Source: CAWCUK01 sp963798775 (GTDB lineage: Bacteria; Bacteroidota; Ignavibacteria; Ignavibacteriales; Ignavibacteriaceae). Taken from it: a stretch of DNA of 64,000 bases. The notes under the pieces were generated by a model that saw nothing but the letters and a program-made list of their open reading frames with translations, was not told where the DNA came from and made no database searches. Below, in pieces: positions 1-9,168 of this stretch (positions are counted from its first letter, which is position 1; the number at the start of each line of letters is the position of its first letter). Made by a program: the position numbers and the translations under genes. The stretch spans positions 1 to 64,000 of the forward strand of contig CAWCUK010000004.1 of assembly GCA_963798775.1 (NCBI GenBank), given 5' to 3'.

Positions 1-4
1 GCAT

Positions 5-32
5 AAAAGCTCAGAGAAATCTGGGCTTTTTT
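5..32 (+). terminator. Intrinsic terminator at window edge
   Basis: A 9-10 bp stem (positions 5-14 against 21-30, one G-T pair) closes a 6-nt loop and runs into T residues on the plus strand. It would end a plus-strand transcript arriving from outside the window. The A-rich 5' arm gives a weak reverse T-run, so it may also act on the minus-strand gene at 173-733. Confidence 0.6.
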
Positions 33-172
33 AGTTTTACGAATAATTGGTTAGTTTGTAGATTATATTCCATGCGAATAGTTCGGTATTACAAACAATC
101 TACAAGTTAAACTATTGTGAATTTACGCACGGATAATTGATTTACTGAACTCATCCGGGTTCTTGCTGAAAT

Positions 173-733
173 TCATAAATCTTTTTGTCCCTTTTTATAA
201 TGAAGCACTACAACACCGGATTTAAAATTTCTTGTTTCAATTAATTTCAAGTCAGCTTTACCTTTAAAATCCTCAAATAATGGTTTCCCTTTTCCTAATA
301 TTATCGGATGAACTAAAAACCAGAACTCATCAATCAAACCAAGTTCTAATAATTGTGAGCCGATGCTCAAGCTTCCTGCAGAAATATTTTTGCCTCTTTT
401 TTCTTTCAACTTTAAAACTTCATCAGCAAGATTATTTTTTGCAAGAGTTGTATTGTTCCAGGTAACTTCTTTCAAAGTTTTTGAAAAAACAATCTTTTCA
501 ATCATGTTAAATTTTTCGGCGAACTTTGTTATACTTTTTGTACTTCGGGGATCGTTAGCAGCATTCGGCCAAAAGCTTGCCATCAGATCATAAGTTTTTC
601 TTCCGAATAAAATAATTCCGGTTTCATCTAATTGATCAGAAAAAAAATCGTGAAGCTCATCATCTGCAATTCCAGCAGTATGATCGGCAAAGCCGTCAAT
701 AGTTATGTTTATTGAAAAAGTTATTTTGCGCAT
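173..733 (-). CDS. Dihydrofolate reductase-like (RibD C-terminal) protein
   Basis: Small soluble NADPH-dependent reductase-like protein of the RibD C-terminal/DHFR superfamily (COG0262), about 186 aa. Visible family marks are an N-terminal DGFAD segment, the GRKTYDLM motif near residue 45, and a C-terminal stretch with GSLSIGSQLL and ILGKGKPLFED. The ATG at 733 is preferred over one at 748 because it gives the usual MRKITFS start and lies just after the stop of the gene at 735, suggesting co-transcription. Substrate unknown; these proteins are usually annotated as riboflavin/deaminase-like but rarely make riboflavin. A second homologue lies at 1720-2265. Confidence 0.85.
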   Translation of the reverse strand: MRKITFSINITIDGFADHTAGIADDELHDFFSDQLDETGIILFGRKTYDLMASFWPNAANDPRSTKSITKFAEKFNMIEKIVFSKTLKEVTWNNTTLAKNNLADEVLKLKEKRGKNISAGSLSIGSQLLELGLIDEFWFLVHPIILGKGKPLFEDFKGKADLKLIETRNFKSGVVVLHYKKGQKDL

Positions 734-734
734 T

Positions 735-1181
735 TTATTTCTCGGCAATTTCTTTTAGTTTATTCAATGCTTTAGGCCAGGCGCTTTCAAACATTTCTTT
801 ATATTCTTCAACAATATCCATATCTACAAGCAATTCAGTTTTACCTTCTTCTTCTTTAAAAGTATAATTTTCGAAAGCGCCCGACCAAACTTCCACAGCT
901 TCGCTTGAAGTATCCTCTTTCCCTTCATTCACTACGCCAATATGTTCAATAGATATATATTCATCCTGCCGGTTTTCTTTTATCCGGCTGACCATACCCA
1001 TTTCGCCTTTTTCGCCGGGTGCAATGAAAAGCATTTTGTTTCCTTTACTCCAATCACCTTTGTAAGTTGAACCCGGGCCAAATTCGGTTGTCCATATTTC
1101 GTAAGTTTTTTTATCAAGCATTGTTTTCCAGACTTTTTTAACCGGCGCATTTATGACGATTGAAAAATGAAGCTTCAGCAT
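735..1181 (-). CDS. SRPBCC (AHSA1-like) domain protein
   Basis: A 148-aa protein of the START/Bet v1-like SRPBCC superfamily, AHSA1/polyketide-cyclase-like. It opens with the typical beta-strand pattern (FSIVINAPVKKVWKTMLDKK), has a central acidic segment and ends with the long amphipathic helix containing W-P-K-A-L-N-K-L. The fold binds hydrophobic ligands in a deep cavity; the ligand here is unknown. An AAGGAG ribosome-binding site precedes the ATG at 1181. It abuts the RibD-like gene downstream, so the two probably share a transcript. A second SRPBCC gene is at 3715-4155. Confidence 0.85.
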   Translation of the reverse strand: MLKLHFSIVINAPVKKVWKTMLDKKTYEIWTTEFGPGSTYKGDWSKGNKMLFIAPGEKGEMGMVSRIKENRQDEYISIEHIGVVNEGKEDTSSEAVEVWSGAFENYTFKEEEGKTELLVDMDIVEEYKEMFESAWPKALNKLKEIAEK

Positions 1182-1211
1182 AAACTCTCCTTAAAATAAA
1201 TTATCATTTTT

Positions 1212-1640
1212 TTACATATTACCTGCAGGCTGCAGCATGCTCATACGGTGTCCTTCAGAATCAATAAACGAGCAATAAAGGCCCACGCCGGGAATTTCTC
1301 CGGGTTCTCCCGGTTTGTTTGGATCGCCTCCTAAAATTTTTCCTCCGGCTTCTGTTACTTTTTTCATAGATTCACGAATATCATCAACTGCGATAACAAC
1401 TGATGGATGCTGGTCACCCATATCATTTGTTTTTTGATAAATGCCGCCGTTGATTGTGCCTTTTTGTTTCGGGAATTTATCTTCGCCGATTTCAGAAGTA
1501 GTAACTACAATATATTCTCCCATCTCGGGCCCCATCTGCTGCATCTGCCAGCCGAATACCTTTGAATAAAATTCAGACATTCTCTTTTTATCTTCCGCAG
1601 GTAATTCGAAATGTACTACCGGATTCATTTTACTTGACAT
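1212..1640 (-). CDS. VOC family protein (glyoxalase-like)
   Basis: 142-aa single-domain protein of the vicinal oxygen chelate family. It has the opening VHFELPAEDKKRMSEFYSKVFGW pattern split over two beta-alpha-beta units, with VVIAVDDI in the middle and DSEGHRMSMLQP at the end, where the closing Glu/His metal ligands of the fold usually sit. Members include glyoxalases, dioxygenases and antibiotic-binding proteins; this subtype is annotated only as VOC. An AAGGAGAA site lies 6-7 nt before the ATG at 1640. The neighbours are SRPBCC and RibD-like genes in the same direction. Confidence 0.85.
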   Translation of the reverse strand: MSSKMNPVVHFELPAEDKKRMSEFYSKVFGWQMQQMGPEMGEYIVVTTSEIGEDKFPKQKGTINGGIYQKTNDMGDQHPSVVIAVDDIRESMKKVTEAGGKILGGDPNKPGEPGEIPGVGLYCSFIDSEGHRMSMLQPAGNM

Positions 1641-1719
1641 TTTTTCTCCTTAAGATTATTTAAGATATTTTTTAATCATTCTATGAACAGTCTAAATTGC
1701 TTAACAGATTTATCAACGA

Positions 1720-2265
1720 TTATTTCGTGTATTTTAAAACTACACCGCCATTCGAAAGCTGTTGTGTTGTAACAAGAGTTAAATTTTTAGAAGAATTACT
1801 TTGCCTGAAAAGAGGCCGTCCGCTGCCCAAAATAACAGGAGCAATTCCAATACGATATTCATCAAAAAGATTATCGTTGATAAAAGTCTCGGAAAGGTTA
1901 GCACTACCGAATATGTACATGTCTCCATCACCTTGAGTTTTCAGTTTAGAAATTTCGGATGATGCATTCTCTTTAATTAGGGTTGAATTATTCCAATCAA
2001 CTGTTTTCAGTGTTTTAGAAAAAACTATTTTGGGAATTTTATTCATTAAATCGGCAATTTCTCCTTTTTCTTGTGTAAAGTGAGCAGCCATTCCTTCATA
2101 AGTTACGCGTCCGAAAACAAGGTAGTCTGCGGAATGCAATTGCTCGAGACTTAATTGTTCAAGCTCTTTTCCCCAAATAGTTTCATGAAAAGATAAGTCC
2201 CAATTTTTTTTACCTTCGAAATATCCGTCAAGTGTAATTATATTCCACATAATCAATTTTCTCAT
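1720..2265 (-). CDS. Dihydrofolate reductase-like (RibD C-terminal) protein
   Basis: 181-aa second member of the RibD C-terminal/DHFR-like family, paralogous to 173-733. It starts MRKLIMWNIITLDGYFEG, has the nucleotide-site motif VFGRVTYEGM near residue 55 and the C-terminal GSGRPLFR segment. The C-terminal GGVVLKY ending matches the GVVVLHY ending of its paralogue. A GAGG ribosome-binding site precedes the ATG. Probably a soluble NADPH-using reductase with unknown substrate. Two divergent copies in one 2-kb stretch suggest functional specialisation rather than recent duplication. Confidence 0.85.
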   Translation of the reverse strand: MRKLIMWNIITLDGYFEGKKNWDLSFHETIWGKELEQLSLEQLHSADYLVFGRVTYEGMAAHFTQEKGEIADLMNKIPKIVFSKTLKTVDWNNSTLIKENASSEISKLKTQGDGDMYIFGSANLSETFINDNLFDEYRIGIAPVILGSGRPLFRQSNSSKNLTLVTTQQLSNGGVVLKYTK

Positions 2266-2302
2266 AAAAAATTCCTCAACGTTTTAAATAAGTTTCTCTT
2301 AA

Positions 2303-2520
2303 TTATTCAGTTTCAAAGAATCCCTTCGGCATTAGTTTTTTGTAAGTTAAATCGAAGTCATGATTCCAGGTTCCTTCGGTGATAATTGTGTGCCATTATC
2401 TGTAATTGTCCAGAAATAGCGCCGCTAAAATCCAAGAGTATTTCTCCGACATTTTACAATGTTACGGGAAAAGACCAACTATAATCCGTAAAACGCCTCG
2501 ATCATCAAAATAAAACATCA
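2303..2520 (-). pseudogene. Decayed gene fragment (SnoaL/DUF1579-neighbour type)
   Basis: The 300-bp gap holds readable but frame-broken protein on the minus strand: MFYFDDRGVLRII, then a frame change to LDFSGAISG, then TEGTWNHDFDLTYKKLMPK and a stop at 2303. The WNHDFDLTY and DDRGV pieces resemble the C-terminus of small hypothetical proteins that measure efficacy-type beta sandwiches; this comparison is from memory. Both stops and frame breaks are present, and no start or ribosome-binding site is visible. A remnant of a gene that belonged to the same run of small enzymes is the simplest reading. Confidence 0.45.
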
Positions 2521-2568
2521 CTTATTTTTGTAGAATTATCACAGCTAATTTTCTAAGCAACCGATCCG

Positions 2569-2934
2569 TCAAAATATTCCATTCTCATTCGGGGAGTCGT
2601 TTAGTAGCTGCTGGCTCGCTTCCCATTCTTCTATAATTTTATCTCCTTCAAAACGAAAAATATGGATGACCGAAAATATTTTATCCGGTGCAAGCGTTAC
2701 TTTACCATGTACGGCTACCAGATTACCATCTTCGAGTGCGCGTAAAGTCTCGTAAGTTTTATTTGAAAATTGCTTTGCATTTTCCTCCATGCCGTTCATA
2801 AGAGTTTCACGATCGCCTTTGTAATAGGCATTGTGGTGGCGAAAATCAGGATGGACATATTTCTCGTATGCCTCGCGCACGATTCCGGCGGATGCCAGTT
2901 GTAAAAAGGTAATTGCAATTTCTTTTTTATTCAT
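2569..2934 (-). CDS. NTF2-like (SnoaL) family protein
   Basis: 121-aa single-domain protein of the NTF2/SnoaL-like superfamily. It begins with a helix (KKEIAITFLQLASAGIVREAYEKYV), then HPDFRHHNAYYKGDRETL, and the later VHGKVTLAPDKIFSVIHIFRFEGDKIIEEWE, which is the characteristic cone-shaped alpha+beta barrel pattern ending in the EEWE strand. Family members are small isomerases, cyclases or binding proteins; the substrate here is unknown. A CAGGTGA site precedes the ATG at 2934. GC content is somewhat higher than in neighbours. Confidence 0.8.
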   Translation of the reverse strand: MNKKEIAITFLQLASAGIVREAYEKYVHPDFRHHNAYYKGDRETLMNGMEENAKQFSNKTYETLRALEDGNLVAVHGKVTLAPDKIFSVIHIFRFEGDKIIEEWEASQQLLNDSPNENGIF

Positions 2935-3007
2935 AACATCACCTGATAATTTTTTCTATATAAAATTTTTCCATGCCTTTAGGCAGTTTTAACGGAAAAT
3001 TTCTTCT

Positions 3008-3484
3008 TCAAGGATTTGATAAAACACCCGGCCGTACTTTTGTAAGCTGTTCTGCCAGCCCGATGAGAATTCTTTCGGGCCCGCGGATGTAACAGAGCCG
3101 ATATGAGTCCTCGTACTGTACTACTTCTCCAACGAGCTGAGCACCGAGCTTTCGGAGTCTGGTGAGCATCTCATCAATGTCACTCACGGTGAACATTACG
3201 CGCAGATAGCCAAGAGCGTTAACAGGAGCATTCCGGTGATCGGCTGCTACAGGAGGGGATAGAAATCGAGAGAGCTCAAGCCGGTTGTGTCCATCGGGAG
3301 TAACCATCATAGCAATCTCAACTTGCTGGCTGCCAAGTCCGGTAACCCGCCCGGCCCATTCACCTTCGACGGTAGCTCTACCTTCGAGCTTCAGCCCAAG
3401 CTCGGTGAAAAAAGAAATAACCTCGTCGAGGGATTCAACCACGATGCCGACATTGTCCATTCGCAGTAATTTATTTTTTGTCAT
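3008..3484 (-). CDS. VOC family protein, GC-rich
   Basis: 158-aa glyoxalase/bleomycin-resistance/dioxygenase-superfamily protein. It shows LLRMDNVGIVVESLDEVISF at the start, the GHNRLELSRF segment in the middle, and RLCYIRGPERILIGLAEQL at the end, where the closing glutamate-containing motif would be in metal-binding members. Base composition is clearly GC-richer than every neighbour, which suggests acquisition from another lineage. The ATG at 3484 lacks a strong ribosome-binding site. Function beyond the fold is not predictable. Confidence 0.85.
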   Translation of the reverse strand: MTKNKLLRMDNVGIVVESLDEVISFFTELGLKLEGRATVEGEWAGRVTGLGSQQVEIAMMVTPDGHNRLELSRFLSPPVAADHRNAPVNALGYLRVMFTVSDIDEMLTRLRKLGAQLVGEVVQYEDSYRLCYIRGPERILIGLAEQLTKVRPGVLSNP

Positions 3485-3714
3485 GTTTTATTGCCATTTT
3501 AAAATTAACTCACTTACATCTCTTTCTTAAAAAGAGAGAGACTATTAATAATAATTCTTTACGCTCAATTCTGTCGGAATTAAGTTGTAACAGTCCTTCT
3601 CTTTGTAAGAGAAAGGTTTGGATGAGTTAGAGAGTCTAAAGATACCATTGATATAATGATTATTGTTCGCATAGTATTTCCTACTTATGTTTTGGCTGAA
3701 AAATGTTTTTGATG

Positions 3715-4155
3715 TCAATCCGGAATATCCATCTCAGTAAGTTTTGCTAATTGGTCAAGAGAATCCTGCCAGCCGAGATAACACATTTCTTCCGGTAATT
3801 CATCCGGCACACCTTCCTGAATAATTGTAACATCTGAACCGCATGAAACTTTCTTTATTGTAACTGTTGTAATCATTTCACCCGGCATATTCGGGTCATC
3901 AAACTGATCTGAATACCGGATGAATTCATTTTCAACTAAATCCAGATATTTCCCGCCGAATGAATGACTTTTTCCTGTTGAGAAGTTTGTAAATGACATT
4001 TTATATGTTCCTCCGATTTCAGCATTTAGATGATCTACATTACAGGTAAACCCGTAGGGAGGAAGCCATTTTGCCTGCGCATCGGCATCAAGAAAAGCGC
4101 GGTAGATTTTAGCTGTGGATGATTTAAAAACACGGTGAAGTGAAATTGTTGACAT
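3715..4155 (-). CDS. SRPBCC (AHSA1-like) domain protein
   Basis: 146-aa SRPBCC protein, second of the cluster. It has the AHSA1-type start ISLHRVFKSSTAKIYRAFLD with the following AQAKWLPPYGFTC segment, the GGTYKMSFTNFSTGK strand pair, and a C-terminal helix CYLGWQDSLDQLAKLTE. AHSA1-like proteins form a helix-grip cavity for small hydrophobic ligands; in bacteria most are uncharacterised. A CAGGAGAA ribosome-binding site lies just upstream of the ATG at 4155. It sits 45 bp downstream of a VOC gene and is probably co-transcribed with it. Confidence 0.85.
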   Translation of the reverse strand: MSTISLHRVFKSSTAKIYRAFLDADAQAKWLPPYGFTCNVDHLNAEIGGTYKMSFTNFSTGKSHSFGGKYLDLVENEFIRYSDQFDDPNMPGEMITTVTIKKVSCGSDVTIIQEGVPDELPEEMCYLGWQDSLDQLAKLTEMDIPD

Positions 4156-4200
4156 AATTATTCTCCTGAAATTAATTTTATTATTATTTTCTCAAGTAAT

Positions 4201-4617
4201 TCACTCTTCACAAAGCAGCATCCATGATGTACCGAATTTATCGCGGAGCATTGCAAATTGTGTCGCAAAAAAAGTTTTTTGCATTTTAATAAAAATCTGT
4301 CCGCCGTCTGAAAGTAAACCGTAAATTCTTTCAATCTCATCAGCTTCCGGAGTACTTAAAGTTATATAAGCACTGCGCATAGGTTCTGCAGTGGCAATAT
4401 CGGCACCCATCAATATGCCGTTGCCAATCTCAATTCGTGCATGAAGTATTTTGTCGTCCCAATCGGGAGGAATACTATTTTTATCCCACATATCACTAAA
4501 AGTTGACATCATCGTGATTTTCCCGCCGAGATGTTTTTCATAAAATTCAAATGCTTCTCTGCAGTTTCCTTTGTAGTTTAAATAAGTATTAAGGTTTATT
4601 TGATTTGATTTGGACAT
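4201..4617 (-). CDS. VOC family protein, PhnB-like
   Basis: 138-aa protein of the PhnB/3-demethylubiquinone-methyltransferase-like branch of the VOC superfamily. Its YLNYKGNCREAFEFYEKHLG opening and KFGTSWMLLCEE ending are characteristic: PhnB-like proteins have the F-Y-x-x-x-F/L-G element followed by MTMSTFSDM-type segments and end with the W-x-L/I motif. Despite the historical PhnB name these proteins are not known to act on phosphonates. This is the first gene of the minus-strand run, so its upstream region (4618 onward) should carry the promoter for at least the proximal genes. Confidence 0.85.
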   Translation of the reverse strand: MSKSNQINLNTYLNYKGNCREAFEFYEKHLGGKITMMSTFSDMWDKNSIPPDWDDKILHARIEIGNGILMGADIATAEPMRSAYITLSTPEADEIERIYGLLSDGGQIFIKMQKTFFATQFAMLRDKFGTSWMLLCEE

Positions 4618-5086
4618 TATTCATTTCTCTATAGTTTTTTGAAGGTAATATTTATTTCATTTCCATCGCGTATAAAAAACGAAGATAATAATTATAAACA
4701 GAACGGCAATATAGATTGATGTTCATAATTTTTTCTTTTTGTTATTTATTTCTTCTCTAATTACTTGCAAATTTAATCTCTCTTCCCAATTTGAAAAGGT
4801 GTAATTACGACAATTAAAGGGTGTATTGCGTAAACAATTTTAATTTCTTCTTTTTTGCATCAATATAAATAATTTTGAAGAAATTAAACCTTTATATTTC
4901 GTTCACAATCGTACTTAGCAGAATTTTAAAAGAACTATCGGAAGGGAATCTAAGAATAGAGAACCAAGAAAAATTGTTAAAAAATTTCTTATTTATATAA
5001 TGGTGATATAATTAACAAAGTAAATTCCTAATAAGATTAAATTACACATTGATTTCAGATTTACTAATTAGGGGAGGAAAATTGAA
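4618..5086. other. Intergenic region between divergent units
   Basis: A 469-bp AT-rich gap between the minus-strand small-enzyme run and the plus-strand formate dehydrogenase operon. It must carry the two divergent promoters. I see no open reading frame, no convincing hairpin with T-run and no riboswitch motif. The only firm signal is a GGGGAGG ribosome-binding site at 5071-5077, ahead of the ATG at 5087. Confidence 0.5.
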
Positions 5087-8000
5087 ATGAAAAAATACCT
5101 GCCGATGAACCGATGGCCAGTGTTCAGGCAAATAAAAAAAAAAGATTTATTTGGATTAGGTCAAACTGCTTATTCCGAGAGAACTGAAAAATTTGTTGCC
5201 CGTACAACTAAGGCTGATAAGGTAGTACATTCTATTTGTCCATATTGCGGTGTTGGCTGCGGTCAATTGATTTATGTGAAGGATAATAAAATTATTAATA
5301 TTGAAGGCGATCCCGATTCACCGATTTCGCGGGGAAGACTTTGCCCAAAAGGTGCGGCTACTTTTCAACTTGTATCCGGTACTCATCGTGTAAAACATGT
5401 TTTATACAGAAAACCCTACGGAACCGAGTGGGAAAAAATTCCGCTTGAAAAAGCAATGGATATGGTTGCCGAAAGAGTTAAAAAAACTAGAGATGAAAAT
5501 TGGGAACAGGAAAATAAACAAGGACAACCATTAAGAAGAACTTTGGGAATTGCCCATCTCGGCGGTGCAACTTTAGATAACGAAGAAAATTATCTTCTTA
5601 AAAAAATTATATACCGGCTTGGGGGTTGTCCAGGTAGAAAACCAGGCGCGAATATGACACTCATCCACTGTCCCCGGTCTGGGGGTTTCATTTGGAAGAG
5701 GCGGCGCTACAACATTTCAACAAGATTTGCAAAATTCCGATTGCATTGTAATTGAAGGTTCCAATATGGCTGAATGTCACCCGGTCGGTTTTCAATGGGT
5801 GATGGAAGCTAAAGAAAAAAGGTGCTACAATAATTCATGTTGATCCCCGTTTTACACGTACAAGCGCAATGGCAAATATTCATGTTCCAATCAGAGCCGG
5901 AACTGATATCGCTTTTTTTGGCGGAATAATAAATTATATTCTTCAGAATGAGAAATATTTTAAAGAATATGTTCTGAATTATACTAATGCCGCTTCAATT
6001 GTTAATGAGGAATTTAAAGATACGGAAGATCTAGATGGTTTATTCAGTGGCTGGAATGAAAAAAAGGGACAGTACGACGTTGATTCCTGGCAGTATAAAG
6101 GTGTTGAAGTAGCTCCTTCGGCGGGCCACAGAGAAATGTTTTCCGGTGAAGCACGTACAGAAAGAGGTTCTAATATTTCTGCTCTTAAAACAGATTTCGC
6201 TTTAAAGATCCGATTTGTGTTTTTCAAATACTTAAAAAAACATTATTCACGTTACACTCCCGAAATGATAGAAAGCATATGCGGTATTTCTGCCTGATTT
6301 ATTTTATGAAAGTTGCGGAAGCACTTGTAAATAATTCAGGTCAAGAAAAAACTTCTGCTTTCTGTTATGCAGTTGGCTGGACACAGCATTCATATGGTGT
6401 ACAGAATATTAGGGCAGCTTCAATTATTCAGCTTCTTCTTGGAAATATCGGCCGACCTGGAGGCGGAATTCTTGCTTTAAGAGGTCATGCTTCAATTCAG
6501 GGTTCTACAGATATTCCTACTCTTATACAATTTACTTCCCGGCTACTTACCGTTGCCACAGTCAAAGTATGATCTGGATTTAAACGTATATTGAGAATAA
6601 CGAATCCGCTATCGGCTGGTGGAGTGAATTTCCAAAGTATATTGTTTCATTATTAAAGGCTTATTTCGGCGATGCCGCCACAAAAGAAAATGACTATTGT
6701 TATGATAATCTTCCTTTCAGAAGCGGCGATCATTCACATATGGTTACAGTTGCCGCAATGACAGACCATCTTGTAAAAGGATATTTTGTAATGGGAGAAA
6801 ATCCTGTAGTTGGCTCAATCAATAGTGCTTTTCAACGGAAAGGTTTAAGAAATCTCGACTGGCTGGTTGTAAGGGACTTTGCATCTAATTGAAACTGCTG
6901 AATTTTGGAGGAAAGCTCCTGAAATTGAAAGGGGAGAGATTAAAATCGGAAGATATAAAAACAGAAGTATTCTTCTTCCCTGCTGCCGCGCATTCTGAAA
7001 AGGATGGAAGTTTTACTAATACACAACGTCTTCTTCAATGGCATTTCAAAGCTATTGATCCACCTGATGATTGCCGAAGTGATCTTCATTTTGTTTATCA
7101 TCTTGGGAAAAAATTAAAAGAATTATATGCCGGATTCGAAAGATCTAAAGATAAGCCGATTAAAGATCTTACTTGGGATTATCCTGTTAAAGGAAACATG
7201 ATGATCCCGATGCGGAAGCGGTTTTATTTCGAGATAAATGGTTTTACTCCTTCCGATAAAAAACCTGTTTCCGGATTTACTTCGTTTAAAAGATGATGGT
7301 TCTACAACATGCGGGTGCTGGATTTACAGCGGATGCTATAAAGATGGTGAAAACCAGACAGCCAGAAAAAAACCGGGAAACGAACAAAGCTGGGTTGCCC
7401 CGAAGTGGGCATGGGCATGGCCTTCAATCGACGGATCATTTACAACGCGCTTCTGCCGATCCTGAAGGAAAACCATGGTCGGAGGCAAAAAAATATGTCT
7501 GGTGGGATGAAGGAGAAAAAAGAATGGACAGGACATGATGTTCCCGATTTTATTAAAGACAGACCGCCGAGTTATCGTCCTCCTAAAGGTGCAAAGGGCT
7601 TGATTTTATTTCCGGTATAGATCCTTTTATTATGCAGGCAGAGGGAAAAGGCTGGCTTTATGATCCGAACGGATTGCTTGACGGGCCTCTTCCTACTCAT
7701 TATGAACCCCAGGAATCGGTTGTAAAAAATTTGCTTTATAGTCAGCAGTGTAATCCGTCACGTATGGAATGGCGAAGAAAAGAAAATCCATATCATAATG
7801 CATTTGAAGATCCTAGATTTCCTTATATTATAACAACATACCGTTTAACGGAACATCATACAGCCGGGGGAATGACAAGAAGGCTTTCATGGCTATGCGA
7901 ACTTCAGCCGGAAATGTTTTGTGAAATTTCTCCCGAATTGCAAAAGAAAAAGATTTACAAAATGGCGATTGGGTTACAATTACTACATGTAAGAGGTGAA

Positions 8001-8330
8001 ATTGAAGCAAGAGTTCTCGTTACCAACCGACTGCATCATTTAACAATAAACGGGAAAATAATTCATCAGATCGGACTTCCATATCATTGGGGGGCTGTCG
8101 GCAGAATTACAGGTGATTCAACAAATGAATTAATTTCATTTATTGCTGATCCGAATGTTTCAATTCAGGAATCAAAAGCTCTTACCGGAAATATTAAAAC
8201 GGGAAGAAGAAGTAAAGGGAAACGAGCAATTACAACCGGGAAATTTCAACCAGAATTGAAACGGGAAGAGAAGACTGAAAGAGATCTCCCAAATGTCCAC
8301 AAAAACCTGAAGGTAAACATGGAATCGTAA
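5087..8330 (+). CDS. Formate dehydrogenase alpha subunit, selenocysteine-containing, frameshifted
   Basis: Catalytic molybdenum/tungsten-bisPGD subunit that oxidises formate, FdnG/FdoG-like. The N-terminal [4Fe-4S] motif CPYCGVGCG...RLCPKG is at residues 52-92. Read across frames, the protein matches the family to the end: NQARI-UGA-HSSTVPGLG, NMAECHPVGFQW, HVDPRFTRTSAMA, FCYAVGWTQHSYG, IQLLLGNIGRPGG, YRLTEHHTAGG. The in-frame UGA at 5655-5657 falls exactly where FdnG has selenocysteine followed by His. Frames break at least ten times, e.g. a G-run at 5621-5625 and an A-run at 5815-5820, then near 6200, 6300, 6525, 6585, 6880 and repeatedly after 7200. No Tat signal is visible at the N-terminus, unlike E. 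coli FdnG, so the side of the membrane is open. A good ribosome-binding site precedes the ATG. Confidence 0.85.
5655..5685 (+). promoter_or_regulatory. UGA selenocysteine codon and bacterial SECIS hairpin
   Basis: TGA at 5655-5657 is followed by a hairpin with stem CCCC (5672-5675) and GGGG (5681-5684) enclosing the loop GGTCT (5676-5680). The loop sequence and the 18-nt distance from UGA to loop equal those I recall for the E. coli fdhF SECIS element, where SelB binds the apical G and U. The hairpin lies inside the coding sequence, as in all bacterial SECIS elements. Direct observation: codon, stem, loop, spacing. Recoding itself is inferred from these plus the tRNA-Sec gene at 10257. Confidence 0.8.
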
Positions 8331-8364
8331 GTGGTAAATCTCAACAATCAGAGGAGACATGAGA

Positions 8365-9165
8365 ATGGATGCAAAAGGATTTTTTACTGATACTACTGTA
8401 TGTATAGGATGTAAAGCATGCGAAGTTGCGTGTAAACAATGGCATCAACTTCCGGAAGATGGTTTATTCTTCAGCGGGAGATCCTATGATAATACTTTTG
8501 ATCTGGGTGCTTCTACATGGCGGCATGTTGCTTTTGTGGAGAGGAGACGAATCATTATCTAATCAGATCACAGGTGTTGGCGCATTTTCGTGGTTGTTAA
8601 TGTCAGATGTTTGTAAACATTGTAATAGAGCCGGTTGCTTGGAAGCATGCCCCACAGGTGCGATAATAAGAACTGAATATGATACTGTTTATGTTCAATC
8701 TGATATATGTAATGGATGCGGTTATTGTGTTCCCGCTTGCCCATTCGGAGTAATAGACCGCAGAAATGATGACGGCAGAGCCTGGAAATGTACTTTATGC
8801 TTTGACCGATCTAAGAGCCGGAATTGAGCCTGCATGCGCAAAAGTTTGTCCCACAAATTCAATTCAATTCGGTGACATTGAAGAACTTAAAAAGCTGCAA
8901 AGCTATGAGACGTTTGATCAGCTTCATAAAAAGGGGATAACCGAAGCATATATTTATGGAATGACGAGGAACTGAACAGCCGGGACTGAAGGACTGAATG
9001 CTTTTTTCCTTTTGGTTGATGAACCTGAAGTTTATAATCTTCCTCCCGATCCTGTGGTTCCGACAAAACATATAAAAGACAGTTGGAAGAGTATTGCAAT
9101 TGGAGGAGCTGCGGCAGCTTGTAATGGCATTGGCAGTGTTCTTTTCATCCGGGAAAGGAGGTTAA
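8365..9165 (+). CDS. Formate dehydrogenase beta subunit (four [4Fe-4S]), frameshifted
   Basis: FdnH/FdoH-like electron-transfer subunit. Four cysteine clusters are readable across frames: CIGCKACEVAC, CKHCNRAGCLEAC, CNGCGYCVPAC, and CTLC with CAKVC, the number expected for a formate dehydrogenase-N beta subunit. After YIYGMTRN the frame shifts to a proline-rich linker (VYNLPPDPVVPTKHIKDSW) and a hydrophobic C-terminal helix (LVMALAVFF) ending SSGKGG at 9163-9165, consistent with the single membrane anchor of FdnH. Start at 8365 is favoured over 8359 because GAGGAG at 8351-8356 is then 8 nt away. Breaks fall near 8540, 8800, 8975 and 9110. Confidence 0.85.
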
Positions 9166-9168
9166 ATA

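Noticed and set aside
5655..5657. TGA as an ordinary nonsense mutation in a pseudogene
   Set aside because: It falls exactly at the known selenocysteine site, is followed by a SECIS-like hairpin at the canonical distance and a tRNA-Sec gene lies in the same locus.
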